64,000 nucleotides of DNA, taken from contig NZ_BNCK01000008.1 of NCBI RefSeq assembly GCF_014656435.1, positions 124,001-188,000 on the forward strand, written 5' to 3'. A program made the translations under genes and the position numbers. Position 1 is the first letter of the stretch. Every line of letters starts with the position of its first letter. This document shows positions 51,224 through 60,397 of this stretch, piece after piece. The notes beneath the pieces are model-generated. The model ran no database searches, was not told the origin of the DNA, and was given only the letters and a program-made list of their open reading frames with translations. The stretch comes from Thalassotalea marina. GTDB taxonomy: Bacteria; Pseudomonadota; Gammaproteobacteria; Enterobacterales; Alteromonadaceae.

Positions 51224-53761
51224 TTATTCTGTTGCACAACGGCTGCGAGTACAAAGCTGCATAAAGCCACGTACGTCTCGGCGGTCTAAGGTATTGTCAT
51301 TATTAAAATCAAAACGCATATCGGTTAGTTCGCCCGCGGTGATTTGTTGCAAAAATAGATCTAAATCGTTGCGGTCAACATCTTGATCAGCGTCTAAATC
51401 GCCAAACATTGCTTGTACAAGGTTTAATTCAATAACAACGGGATCATGGTCTGACGAACGATACATGTCAGGCGCGTAAAACTTAGTATGGTGTACTGCT
51501 TGTTGGTTTTGCATACTGTAATCTAATACACGAGGTTCATCAGCATTGATGGCCCAAGATGTGACGTCTACAATTTGATCTTTTAATGCATCGTTAGCTA
51601 ATGCGTGATCTAAATGACCAAGCTCGCCTTGATAGATATACGAATAAGTATTTGTTTTATTAAGATGGTCAAATACATTGACAAACCCGGCATCGGCTAA
51701 TGCTGTTAATGGCGCTTCTTTTGCGTAAGAGTTTAAATCACCTATGACAAGTGTAGGTACATCAGTAAGCTCATTATTTAAAAATTGGCCAATAGCTTTT
51801 GCGGCGCGAGTACGTGTGATGTTGCAGTTTCCTTGACCATCGTGTAAATCTGGGTCATTGAGGTTGTCACAATCGCTACCTTTAGATTTTAAATGGTTAA
51901 CAGCAACAGCAAATTGCTGCTCCGAATCATTAAGCGTAAATACTTGGGTAAGCATAGGGCGGTTTTTATTGTCTAAAAACAGTGGTTGATTCTGCTCGTC
52001 AGTAGGAGAGTTATTGGTATCTAGGATTTTGGCTGCTTCTTTGGGTGAAACTCGCGCACTTTTGTAGATCAAACCAACAGCAATTGCATCATCACCTAAG
52101 GAGCCATTTACCGGCGCCACAAAAGCATAAACATTAGCGTTATGTTTAGCGTTTAAACCGTTAACAAGATCAGCTATCGCGGATGTTGTGCTATAACCGT
52201 CATTTTCAATTTCCATTAAGCCGACTACATCTGCGTTAATAGCATAAATTGCTTCAATGACTTTATCGCGCTGACGAATAAACTCTTGCTCTGTTTTGGC
52301 ACCACGTGCGGTAGGATAACCACCACCTTGCCCGTTACCGTTAAAGTAATTAAGCACGTTAAAGCTAGCGACTCTTACATTGCCTTTAACGTCTATTTTT
52401 GGTTCCATCGTTCTAGGGTTAGACGCTTGTGTAGCTACTGTACCTGATGGAAACACAACATATTGGTCAAAATGATATGACAAGATGCCGCTTAACGTTG
52501 GGATGGTATCACCAGAGCGTAACGAGTTGACCGCAGATAACTCAGGAGCAGGTGCAGGTAAACTCTCAGGGTTTTGACTAGTTAAACCATCATCTACGGC
52601 GATTGATTTTAGCTTATTCAGCGCGCTTAAAGCATTTGCTTCTGCGCCTGGCGTTGCTACTTGAGTTGGATTAAATAAACGCTCAGAAGCAACAGAGAAT
52701 TGACCATAGCGACCGTAGTTGTACGTGTCTGTTACCACTGTATTGCTAAGCGTAACTCGCATACCTTCTAAAGCTTCTCGTTCAGTGTCGTTGGCAGGTA
52801 AAGTAAACACAGTTGCTGTAGGTAGTGCTTGATTAGACTGGCATACCTCAATTGAACTGACCGTTGATAGTTGCGTTAACGTTCTATATTCGTTGGCCAC
52901 AGCTTGAATACGTACACGATCGCCAACATTAACATCGTCTGCACTGTGATAAACAAACAAGGCTTCAGAGCTATTGTTGTCATTATCTACTTCTGAGTCT
53001 GCACTTTGAATGAAAAAGCCTTTGTAACCACCAGCTTGCAAATCAGATGTCACAATACCTTCAACCCAAAGTGTTTGGCCGGCTAAAGGAGAGGTAGTAC
53101 CCGTACCTTGAATTGCTGAAATTGCAGTAAAGCTTTCACCACAGTTGCCAGTACCTGTACCGTTATCACCGCCTCCATTGTCTGAGCCGTCACCACCATC
53201 ACCATTATCACTGCCACCATCTGCAGTATGTTGACCTAGGTTTTCAATGGTATCCTTTGCAAAACCTGTCCACTCTTGTGCAGGGTCAAAATCGTCAAAA
53301 GGGTTGGTATCACCAGTTAAAATATTTGCGTTTCTGACGATGGAATTGTCTTTGGTACTAGTTAAGCCGTTGCCCCATTCTGAGCCAGGATCTTGACCTA
53401 CTTTGCCAATTGAATCGACGATTGCTCCATCGTTTTCAAGTACAACTGCATCGTCACCATTAAACAACAATTTATTTGTTGGAAAATCAACGTGGGCGGC
53501 AGGGTCAATATCACTATGAGCAATCACATAGGTTTGTTTAGCACCAATTGCGCCAGTTAACGCAATGACTGAAGCTTGAGTTTTACCATTAAAATACAGT
53601 TTTAACTGATAGGTTGATAAATCAACCGAGTTTGAACTGGTATTAAATAGTTCAACAGCTTTGTTGAATGAACCACCTTCAACATATTCAGAAATGATCA
53701 CATCGGCTGATGCTGGTAATGCCAACATTGCAGATGCAGTGAGTAATGTTTTTATTTTCAT
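51224..53761 (-). CDS. ExeM/NucH-type extracellular endonuclease with dockerin-like tail
   Basis: The 845-residue secreted enzyme has these parts: a signal peptide (MLALPASA), a lamin-tail domain (VIISEYVEGGSFNKAVELFNTSS) and a Gly/Asp-rich linker. Then come a nucleic-acid-binding OB-like region (TLWVEGIVTSDLQAGGYKGFFIQS) and an endonuclease/exonuclease/phosphatase core (RVASFNVLNYF, VGLMEIENDG, HLKSKGSDC, IGDLNSY, SSDHDPVVIE). The C-terminus is two calcium-binding-type loops, DLDADQDVDRND and DFNNDNTLDRRD, ending QLCTRSRCATE. The tail resembles a type I dockerin. It should degrade extracellular DNA for phosphate or biofilm remodelling. Upstream of the cohesin-like gene in the same operon. 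Confidence 0.9.
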   Translation of the reverse strand: MKIKTLLTASAMLALPASADVIISEYVEGGSFNKAVELFNTSSNSVDLSTYQLKLYFNGKTQASVIALTGAIGAKQTYVIAHSDIDPAAHVDFPTNKLLFNGDDAVVLENDGAIVDSIGKVGQDPGSEWGNGLTSTKDNSIVRNANILTGDTNPFDDFDPAQEWTGFAKDTIENLGQHTADGGSDNGDGGDGSDNGGGDNGTGTGNCGESFTAISAIQGTGTTSPLAGQTLWVEGIVTSDLQAGGYKGFFIQSADSEVDNDNNSSEALFVYHSADDVNVGDRVRIQAVANEYRTLTQLSTVSSIEVCQSNQALPTATVFTLPANDTEREALEGMRVTLSNTVVTDTYNYGRYGQFSVASERLFNPTQVATPGAEANALSALNKLKSIAVDDGLTSQNPESLPAPAPELSAVNSLRSGDTIPTLSGILSYHFDQYVVFPSGTVATQASNPRTMEPKIDVKGNVRVASFNVLNYFNGNGQGGGYPTARGAKTEQEFIRQRDKVIEAIYAINADVVGLMEIENDGYSTTSAIADLVNGLNAKHNANVYAFVAPVNGSLGDDAIAVGLIYKSARVSPKEAAKILDTNNSPTDEQNQPLFLDNKNRPMLTQVFTLNDSEQQFAVAVNHLKSKGSDCDNLNDPDLHDGQGNCNITRTRAAKAIGQFLNNELTDVPTLVIGDLNSYAKEAPLTALADAGFVNVFDHLNKTNTYSYIYQGELGHLDHALANDALKDQIVDVTSWAINADEPRVLDYSMQNQQAVHHTKFYAPDMYRSSDHDPVVIELNLVQAMFGDLDADQDVDRNDLDLFLQQITAGELTDMRFDFNNDNTLDRRDVRGFMQLCTRSRCATE

Positions 53762-54041
53762 TGTTATAGCCAGTTTTTGTTAGTGGGGGATACTATTTAT
53801 CTCTAAAACTGTCCAAATGGTAAAGTGTTAATGTGAAGTTTTTATTATATTTGTATGTAGGCGTTGTTAAATATTGATTTAAGTTTTAAGAATAAAGCTG
53901 ACTAAAAGGTCAGTAAAGTGTTGCTGGTCGTGGGATTCGTGCGATTAAAGTGGCAGAGTTATTAAAAATAAATTTCTGCTTACTGACTTAAAGTGTAAAT
54001 GTGTTACATTTTTAGGCGAAATGTTTGTATAAGGAAAAACA

Positions 54042-54983
54042 ATGGCAGGTGCTAATTTACTGGCATTAATTGATGATATTGCCACGATATTAGATGACGT
54101 CGCTATTTTGTCTAAAACGGCCGCCAAAAAAACAGCTGGCGTGTTAGGGGATGATTTAGCATTAAATGCACAACAAGTGTCAGGGGTTAAAGCCAACCGA
54201 GAAATACCTGTTGTTTGGGCTGTAGCCAAAGGATCGTTTTGGAATAAAGTGATCTTAGTGCCTGGTGCGTTGCTAATAAGTGCGCTTTATCCTCCGTTAA
54301 TCACGGTACTAATGGTCATTGGTGGTTTGTATTTATGTTATGAAGGGGCTGAAAAAGTTTGCCATAAACTGCTGCATTCTGCGCAATCTATTGAAAATCA
54401 ACATACAGAATTACTCAATAAAGTGTCCAATGAACAAGTAGATCTGCTCAAAGCGGAAAGGCAAAAAATAAAAGGTGCTATTCGCACAGACTTTATTTTA
54501 TCCGCTGAAATAGTGGTTATCGTTCTCGGTTCGGTAAAAACTGCTCCTTTTGAAACACAAGTGATTGTCTTGTCTAGTTTGGCCTTAGCTTTTACTGTTG
54601 GTGTTTATGGACTAGTCGCAGCGATTGTAAAGCTTGATGATTTGGGCTTGTATTTGTTGCGCCACTCTATTTCAGGCCGTTTTAGCGCGGCTTCGCGACT
54701 ACTAGGACGTGGACTTCTTCAGTTTGCTCCCTTATTAATGAAGAGTTTATCGGTCGTTGGTACTTTAGCAATGTTTCTTGTTGGCGGTGGGATTTTAAGT
54801 CATAGTTTTTCGTGGCTACATCACGGTATTGAAAATATTACGCAGCAGGTAACTAACATCTTAGGTTCTTGGATGTCTGCTATTTCATCTATACTTTCTG
54901 AAGGTCTGTTAGGTTTGATTGCGGGTCTTTGTCTTGTCGCCATTGTTTTTGCTGTGCAGGCGCTCAAGCAACGATTCACTTAA
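54042..54983 (+). CDS. DUF808 (YedI-like) inner-membrane protein
   Basis: The 313-residue protein matches DUF808: MAGANLLALIDDIATILDDVAILSKTAAKKTAGVLGDDLALNAQQVSG is the invariant start. Several membrane helices follow, such as VILVPGALLISALYPPLITVLMVIGGLYLCYEGAEKV and a C-terminal pair (GTLAMFLVGGGILSHSFSW, GLLGLIAGLCLVAIVF). E. coli YedI is the reference; its function is unknown. The start follows AAGGAAAAACA. The HDOD gene begins 33 bases downstream. Confidence 0.93.
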   Translation: MAGANLLALIDDIATILDDVAILSKTAAKKTAGVLGDDLALNAQQVSGVKANREIPVVWAVAKGSFWNKVILVPGALLISALYPPLITVLMVIGGLYLCYEGAEKVCHKLLHSAQSIENQHTELLNKVSNEQVDLLKAERQKIKGAIRTDFILSAEIVVIVLGSVKTAPFETQVIVLSSLALAFTVGVYGLVAAIVKLDDLGLYLLRHSISGRFSAASRLLGRGLLQFAPLLMKSLSVVGTLAMFLVGGGILSHSFSWLHHGIENITQQVTNILGSWMSAISSILSEGLLGLIAGLCLVAIVFAVQALKQRFT

Positions 54984-55016
54984 ATTATTGATGTTAAAAT
55001 AATATGGAATTAAAGC

Positions 55017-55853
55017 ATGTCTAAAGCCATCGAATTTTACGTAGAACAAGCACAAGAGTTGTGTGTATTGCCTGATGTTTATTTAAAGCTTAAACAAAAA
55101 CTGTCTGAGCCTGACGCAACACTGGGTGAAATTGCCACGCTAATTTCATTAGAACCAGCATTGTCGTCAAAGCTATTAAAAATTGCTAATAGCGCACTAT
55201 TTGGATTTCCTAAAGAAGTGGCAAGTATTGATAAAGCATTGATGATTTTAGGGCTTAGGGAAGTTGAAAACCTTGTTAATGCTTATGGGGTAACTGCTGC
55301 TTTTTCTGGTGTAGACAAACAAATCGCTGATATGGATAGGCTTTGGGAGATCAGTGTAGATTGTGCCTTAATGACTAAATATTTAGCTGATGAAATAGGC
55401 CTAAAAAACAGTGATAGCCTTTTTCTCTCTGGGCTATTTCACAATATTGGTGCGCTGGTTTTAGTGCACCATGAGCCACAAAAAATAAAATACTGCGAAC
55501 AATATACCAAAGAAGACACGCCTTGGGAGCGTCAACTGGATGTGTTTGGTTTTACTTACTCTGAATGCAGCGCTGCGTTACTTGCCTCGTGGCAACTTCC
55601 AGAGGCTATTATTGAGCCATTGAGAAACTATCGTCACGCTTATCAAGAAGAGTTAGATCAACAAGCTAGCTTGTTGTTTGTCACCACACGTTTAGCTTTG
55701 GTCAGCTCTCATCCTGGCATGTACAGTAAAAAAGCTTTTGTTGGGCAACACTTAATGCAAGACCTAGGGCTTACTGACCAGCATCTAGATGACGCGTTAG
55801 CATATTGCAGTGCACAGGCGATGGAAATAATGTCTATTTTAGAAGTTATTTGA
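55017..55853 (+). CDS. HDOD domain protein
   Basis: The 278-residue protein has the HDOD domain: LCVLPDVYLKLKQKLSEPDATLGEIATLISLEPALSSKLLKIANSALFG, then ASIDKALMILGLREVENLVNAYG, and LFHNIGALVLV with one of the two HD-like positions. HDOD proteins lack the full HD metal site and act as signalling adaptors linked to c-di-GMP or two-component pathways. No attached output domain is present. It may share a transcript with the DUF808 gene upstream. Confidence 0.92.
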   Translation: MSKAIEFYVEQAQELCVLPDVYLKLKQKLSEPDATLGEIATLISLEPALSSKLLKIANSALFGFPKEVASIDKALMILGLREVENLVNAYGVTAAFSGVDKQIADMDRLWEISVDCALMTKYLADEIGLKNSDSLFLSGLFHNIGALVLVHHEPQKIKYCEQYTKEDTPWERQLDVFGFTYSECSAALLASWQLPEAIIEPLRNYRHAYQEELDQQASLLFVTTRLALVSSHPGMYSKKAFVGQHLMQDLGLTDQHLDDALAYCSAQAMEIMSILEVI

Positions 55854-55983
55854 TTTTATTTAGTAGGGTAATTAGCTGATTAAATGGCAGAAAATTGCTG
55901 TCATTTAAGTGTCATTTTTCATTCAAATAAACGTCATAAACTGCGACTAAATTGATTGCATTGTTAACCATCAAGGAAAAACA

Positions 55984-56157
55984 ATGAACAGCGCAGAATG
56001 GGATAACTTAGAATTTTTAGACTTTGACGATATTGTAGAACACGACCCTAAAGCCAAGCTTAAGAGTAAAAAGCGTAAATGGCGAGAAATTGAAAATATA
56101 AAAGAAAGAAGGCGATTAAAACGAGAATTAGAAGAATATGATTCTTATTCTTTCTAG
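55984..56157 (+). CDS. DUF3545 family small protein
   Basis: The 57-residue protein starts at ATG 55984 behind AAGGAAAAACA. It has an acidic N-terminus (NLEFLDFDDIVEHD), a basic stretch (KLKSKKRKWREIENIKERRRLKRELEEY) and an aromatic end (DSYSF). The KRKWREIE-x-x-KERRRL-x-RELE core is the DUF3545/PA3496 signature, found in gammaproteobacteria and sometimes named a putative envelope integrity protein. It is short but confidently coding. A terminator-like hairpin follows at 56165. Confidence 0.9.
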   Translation: MNSAEWDNLEFLDFDDIVEHDPKAKLKSKKRKWREIENIKERRRLKRELEEYDSYSF

Positions 56158-56164
56158 CGATAAA

Positions 56165-56197
56165 TAAAGGCTTAGAGCTCATGCTCGGGCCTTTTTT
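56165..56197 (+). terminator. Terminator after the DUF3545 gene
   Basis: AAAGGC pairs with GCCTTT (with an inner GAGC/GCTC pair), followed by six T. It lies eight bases after the stop of the small gene. Confidence 0.75.
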
Positions 56198-56387
56198 GAT
56201 TAATGCAAACCGCTTAATTGAAACATTTATATACATTCAATTAAAAAATATTATTAAATACCTCTTGTGAAATGACTTTGTTGCCCAGAGTATAGAAGTA
56301 TACCAAGTGAATAAATCCGCTCAGGTATTTTTTCATTGGTGTATTAGCACTTCGTGCTTTTCTTTTCTCCATGTAAGAGGTAACAAA

Positions 56388-56723
56388 ATGAAAATAACAA
56401 TTTCAGGTCACCACGTAAAAATTACTGATGCAATTCAACAAGCTATCGAAAGCAAATTTGCCAAAGTTGCTAAGCATTTTCCCGATTTAATGAGAATAGA
56501 TTCTGTGATAACCGTTGAGCCAAACACACAAAAGCTTGAGGTTACTACGCAATACGAAGGTCAGCAGATTTCAGTGCGTGCTGCTGGTAAAGAGCTATAT
56601 GCAGCTATTGCACAAGCGGCCAAAAAATTAGAGGCAGCTTTAAAACACCGCAAAGGGCAGTTAAGCAAAAAGCTTCACCAAAAATATTTAGTGGAACAAT
56701 CTGACGCGTTCCAAGCAAGTTAA
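56388..56723 (+). CDS. hpf: Ribosome hibernation promoting factor (short form)
   Basis: The 111-residue protein starts MKITISGHHVKITDAIQQAIESKFAKVAKHFPDLMRID and contains KELYAAIAQAAKKLEAALKHRKGQLSKKLHQ, the HPF/YfiA fold. It binds the 30S decoding site and helps form inactive 100S ribosomes in stationary phase. ATG 56388 follows AAGAGG; a GTG frame upstream (56307) would add 27 residues unlike the family and is rejected. A short AGCAC/GTGCT hairpin with a T-rich tail lies 40 bases upstream and may be a minor attenuator or chance. Confidence 0.95.
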   Translation: MKITISGHHVKITDAIQQAIESKFAKVAKHFPDLMRIDSVITVEPNTQKLEVTTQYEGQQISVRAAGKELYAAIAQAAKKLEAALKHRKGQLSKKLHQKYLVEQSDAFQAS

Positions 56724-56727
56724 TAAT

Positions 56728-56749
56728 AAAAGGGGCGTCGCCCCTTTTT
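56728..56749 (+). terminator. hpf: Rho-independent terminator of hpf
   Basis: AAAGGGGC pairs with GCCCCTTT around GTC, followed by more T. It starts five bases after the hpf stop. Confidence 0.92.
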
Positions 56750-56793
56750 AGTTTCTTCTTTAAATAACCCACCTAATTTAACTTCGATTCATC

Positions 56794-57471
56794 ATGACGA
56801 CTAACGTAATAGCCATCTTTCAAGGCAAAGTAAAACAACGTTTTGGTATGACTACGGCAATGGATAAACTTCCTATTAAAGGAGATGTTGAGCTAACGTT
56901 ATACGGCTTGCAAGGTGACGACTGTGCTGAAAAAAAATTTCATGGTGGTTTAGAAAGGGCGCTACATCAATACCCATCTGAACACTATGTGTATTGGCAA
57001 GAACGCTTTGGCGAACAACAGTTGTGGCAGATACCAGGTGTTGGTGAAAACATCAGTTCTGTGGGAATGTTGGAAACAAATGTATTTATTGGCGATCGCT
57101 ACCAATGGGGAGATGCGATCATAGAGGTCAGCCAACCTCGGTCACCCTGTTTTAAGCTCAATAAACGATGGCAATTAGAGAATTTTGCCGAAGAAATGCA
57201 AGCAAATGGCCGTTGTGGCTGGCTTTATCGTGTAATCAACCCTGGCAAGGTAAATGAATGTTTACCGTTAACTTTGATTGAGCGACCAGAAAATGCAATG
57301 ACAGTGGCACAAGTAAGTGAAATTTTCTTTAATCAGCCACTATGCAAAGAAGGCTTAATGCAGTTGTCCCAGCAGCATGCGTTATCTAACAGTTGGATGG
57401 ATAAAGTAAAAACAAGGTTGGCCACAAACGAAGTAGAGAGTTGGTACTTCAGATTAAATGGCAAACCTTAG
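56794..57471 (+). CDS. MOSC domain protein, YiiM-like
   Basis: The 225-residue protein matches the YiiM group: LTLYGLQGDDCAEKKFHGGLERALHQYPSEHYVYWQERF, GVGENISSVGMLETNVFIGDRYQWGDAIIEVSQPRSPCFKLNKRW with the conserved cysteine in SPCFKL. YiiM reduces N-hydroxylated compounds with molybdenum cofactor. The cysteine ligands the cofactor. There is no strong ribosome site before ATG 56794, but the family start is right. It converges on the deacetylase gene with 14 bases between the stops. Confidence 0.93.
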   Translation: MTTNVIAIFQGKVKQRFGMTTAMDKLPIKGDVELTLYGLQGDDCAEKKFHGGLERALHQYPSEHYVYWQERFGEQQLWQIPGVGENISSVGMLETNVFIGDRYQWGDAIIEVSQPRSPCFKLNKRWQLENFAEEMQANGRCGWLYRVINPGKVNECLPLTLIERPENAMTVAQVSEIFFNQPLCKEGLMQLSQQHALSNSWMDKVKTRLATNEVESWYFRLNGKP

Positions 57472-57485
57472 TAAGTTGTACAAGG

Positions 57486-58409
57486 TTAATTACCTATAAG
57501 CCCATTGATATGCGCTACTGCACAACGACCCAAAGCTCCAAGAGCGTAGCCGCCTTCCAACATAGAAACAATTCTACCTTGAGCGTATTTATCGGCGATT
57601 AACTTTATCTCGTCAGTGATCCAGCGGTAATCGTCCTCAGTTAAGCTCACTTGCGACATTTCATCTTCAATGTGCGCGTCAAATCCAGCTGAAATAAAAA
57701 TGAACTCTGGTTTAAAGGCATGTAAATGCCCAAGCCACTTCTCACTGATAGCTGCTCTAAATTCAGGTCCTTTAGTGGTTGGTGGTAAAGGTGTGTTAAT
57801 TATAGGTGGTGTATCACTTTCGACCATTTCAAACGGATAAAATGGGTATTGGTAACTCGAACAAAACAGCGTACCTACTTTATCTTTGACGATATTTTCT
57901 GTGCCATTTCCGTGGTGTACATCAAAATCCAAAATAGCAACTCGGCTTAAATTGTGGTGTTTTTTGACGTATTCTGAAGCAATGGCGATGTTATTAAAGA
58001 TACAAAAACCCATTGCTTTGTCGCGTTCAGCGTGATGACCCGGTGGGCGTGTTAAGCAAAATGCTGAGGATAGTTCTCCTGCCATTACTTGATCAACTGC
58101 ATTGATGGCTGCGCCAGCTGAGAATAATGCAGCTTCTAGCGTTTTGTTATTCATTGCGGTGTCGTCATCTAGGCGAAACAAGCCTTCTTCAGGGGCGTTG
58201 TCAAAAATATATTCTATATAGGCAGCATCGTGTGCTAAATGCAGTAACTCAGGTTCTATTTGAGTTGCATCTTGTTGTTTTATGACGTATTCGAGGCCAC
58301 TTCGAATAAGCTGATCTTGAATCGCATCTAGTCGTGCTGGAGACTCAGGGTGGTAGTCACCCATGTTGTGGCCATTACAGCGGTAATGACCAAATATACC
58401 CACGGTCAT
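57486..58409 (-). CDS. Histone deacetylase family (class II-like) amidohydrolase
   Basis: The 307-residue protein has the HDAC fold: GHNMGDYHPESPARLDAIQDQL, CLTRPPGHHAERDKAMGFCIFNN with the two histidines, VAILDFDVHHGNGTENI (zinc ligands Asp and His) and FIFISAGFDAHIEDEMS (Asp). This type removes acyl groups from small molecules, polyamines or protein lysines. Its ATG lies 3 bases after the stop of the acetyl-CoA transferase/GNAT fusion and uses AAGGA inside that gene's 3' end, so the two are co-translated. Confidence 0.94.
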   Translation of the reverse strand: MTVGIFGHYRCNGHNMGDYHPESPARLDAIQDQLIRSGLEYVIKQQDATQIEPELLHLAHDAAYIEYIFDNAPEEGLFRLDDDTAMNNKTLEAALFSAGAAINAVDQVMAGELSSAFCLTRPPGHHAERDKAMGFCIFNNIAIASEYVKKHHNLSRVAILDFDVHHGNGTENIVKDKVGTLFCSSYQYPFYPFEMVESDTPPIINTPLPPTTKGPEFRAAISEKWLGHLHAFKPEFIFISAGFDAHIEDEMSQVSLTEDDYRWITDEIKLIADKYAQGRIVSMLEGGYALGALGRCAVAHINGLIGN

Positions 58410-58412
58410 AAG

Positions 58413-60290
58413 TTATCCTTGCTCATCGTCAGTTTCTTGTTCTTCGGGTTGCTCTTCGATATTTAAGCTCAGCGATATTTCGTCAAAATCTTCCGAGTAG
58501 CCTTTAACAAAGCCCGCGTTTTCGAACACTTTTAACATGGGAGCATTATCTCGGCGAACGCAGGCAAGTAGTTTACTTAAGTTACGTTTTTTGGCAATTT
58601 TTATCATTTGTAGCAATAAAGTTGTTGCCATGCCTTTACTTCGTTGTGTTTCTCGAATGACAAAAGCAACTTCTGCGGCATTAATCGCTTCTATATAGTA
58701 ATATCGGCCAACAGCTTGAATAACTTCACCTAGGTGATCTCGTTTAGTAAAACAAAGCGCTAAATCTTGATGTTGGTTTACACTAACTAGTTTACAAGAG
58801 CTCTCGCGTGTCATTTGTGTCATGTGGTGGTTATAACGCATCATCAAGGTTTCTTTTGTGTGTGAATAAAAGAACTCTTGTAGTCGCCTTTCATCAGAGG
58901 GAAACAATGGGCGCAAAATAAAACGTTCGCCGCCTAATGTGAATTTTTTAAGCTCTACCGAACCTAACTCTGGTACTGATGTTGGTGTATTGTCTTGATA
59001 AGGTGGCACCCAATAATGTTTACGTACCTCTTGCAGCAAACTTTCCCTAAATTTGGGATGGGCAATACGGATAAGTTCTAAAGCGCGTTCTCGGATGCTT
59101 TTTCCAACCAAGTCAGCAATACCGTATTCGGTAACAACATAGGCAACATGGCCTCTGGAAGTTACTACACCACCGCCTTCGGTAATGTGCGCTACAATTC
59201 TCGATATTTCACCATCTTTAGTGGTTGAAGGTAAAGCGATGATAGGTTTTCCGCCTTTACTTAGCCAAGCACCACGAACAAAGTCAACCTGTCCGCCGAT
59301 ACCGCTATAAAATTGATAACCGATAGAATCAGAAACCACTTGGCCTGTAAGGTCAACTTCAATGGCACTATTAATAGCCACCATGTTGTCATTTTTAGCT
59401 ATATTTACTGGTGAGTTGATATGTTCAGATGGGTAAAACTCAACATGTTGGTTTTTATCCACAAAGTCATACAGCCGTTGGGTACCAATACAAAACGTTA
59501 CAACAGTTTTGCCTTTGTGAAATGTTTTACGGCGATTGTTAATGACACCAGAAAGCATTAAATCGATGATTCCATCAGAAATCATCTCACTGTGAACACC
59601 TAAGTCTTTATGATTCGCTAAGTATTTAAGTACTGCGTTAGGGATCTTACCTATACCAACTTGAATTGTTGCACCATTCTCAACTAAGGTTGCTGTGTAC
59701 TGACCAATACGTTCACTGACTTGGTCCATCACGGCATCGGGTATTTCAGGTAACTTCTGTTCAGCTTCTAGCCATGCATGAATTTGATTGACGTGAATAA
59801 AACTATGTCCGTTCGTACGCGGCATGAGCGGGTTAAGTTGCGCAATAACATATTTTGCAGACTTTACTGCCGCTGCGACTACATCAACACTCACGCCAAG
59901 GGAACAATAACCGTATTCATCTGGCGGGCTGACCATCACCAGCGCGGCATCAAGGGGTAAAATATTTTGTTTAAATAGCGTTGGAATTTCTGAGATAAAA
60001 CAAGGTGTATAATCGGCACGGCCTTCAGAAATAGCTTCTCTAACGTTTTTACCACCAATAAAGAATGAATTAACTTTGAATAAATCTTTATGTTCAGGTT
60101 TTGCCCAAACATTATCGGAAAAAGTTAAAATGTGAACCGTTTCAATGTCGTGTAAATGTGCGCTGTTGTCGATAAGGTTATCAACTAGCGCATTTGGCAC
60201 TGCGGCATTTGAACCGATAAAGATGCGATTGCCTGATTTTATGAAATCTTGCCAAAGCACCGGCGTACCGGATTTGTCAGTAAGCTGCAT
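58413..60290 (-). CDS. Acetyl-CoA hydrolase/transferase fused to a GNAT acetyltransferase
   Basis: The protein (about 625 residues from ATG 60290) joins two parts. The first two thirds are an acetyl-CoA hydrolase/transferase: RIFIGSNAAVPNALVDNL, IVMVSPPDEYGYCSLGVSVD-type block, GIGKIPNAVLKYL, and GVVTSRGHVAYVVTEYGIADLVGKSIRERALELI. The C-terminal third (from about residue 460) is a GNAT domain with VAFVIRETQRSKGMATTLLLQMIKIA carrying the CoA site. The fusion could make or release acetyl-CoA and acetylate proteins. It lies in one operon with a deacetylase. A TTG at 60317 is an alternative start. Ends in an acidic tail. Confidence 0.88.
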   Translation of the reverse strand: MQLTDKSGTPVLWQDFIKSGNRIFIGSNAAVPNALVDNLIDNSAHLHDIETVHILTFSDNVWAKPEHKDLFKVNSFFIGGKNVREAISEGRADYTPCFISEIPTLFKQNILPLDAALVMVSPPDEYGYCSLGVSVDVVAAAVKSAKYVIAQLNPLMPRTNGHSFIHVNQIHAWLEAEQKLPEIPDAVMDQVSERIGQYTATLVENGATIQVGIGKIPNAVLKYLANHKDLGVHSEMISDGIIDLMLSGVINNRRKTFHKGKTVVTFCIGTQRLYDFVDKNQHVEFYPSEHINSPVNIAKNDNMVAINSAIEVDLTGQVVSDSIGYQFYSGIGGQVDFVRGAWLSKGGKPIIALPSTTKDGEISRIVAHITEGGGVVTSRGHVAYVVTEYGIADLVGKSIRERALELIRIAHPKFRESLLQEVRKHYWVPPYQDNTPTSVPELGSVELKKFTLGGERFILRPLFPSDERRLQEFFYSHTKETLMMRYNHHMTQMTRESSCKLVSVNQHQDLALCFTKRDHLGEVIQAVGRYYYIEAINAAEVAFVIRETQRSKGMATTLLLQMIKIAKKRNLSKLLACVRRDNAPMLKVFENAGFVKGYSEDFDEISLSLNIEEQPEEQETDDEQG

Positions 60291-60397
60291 CACTAAGTTT
60301 TTCTCTATTTCTTCCAATGAACTGCATAATCATACCCCATAGAGATAAACAATGCCTTGATATAAAGCAAAAACTTACTGCATTGCTTAAGAAAACA

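Noticed and set aside
56307-56387. N-terminal extension of hpf starting at GTG 56307
   Set aside because: The added 27 residues (cysteine and phenylalanine rich) are not found in HPF, and ATG 56388 has a strong AAGAGG site.
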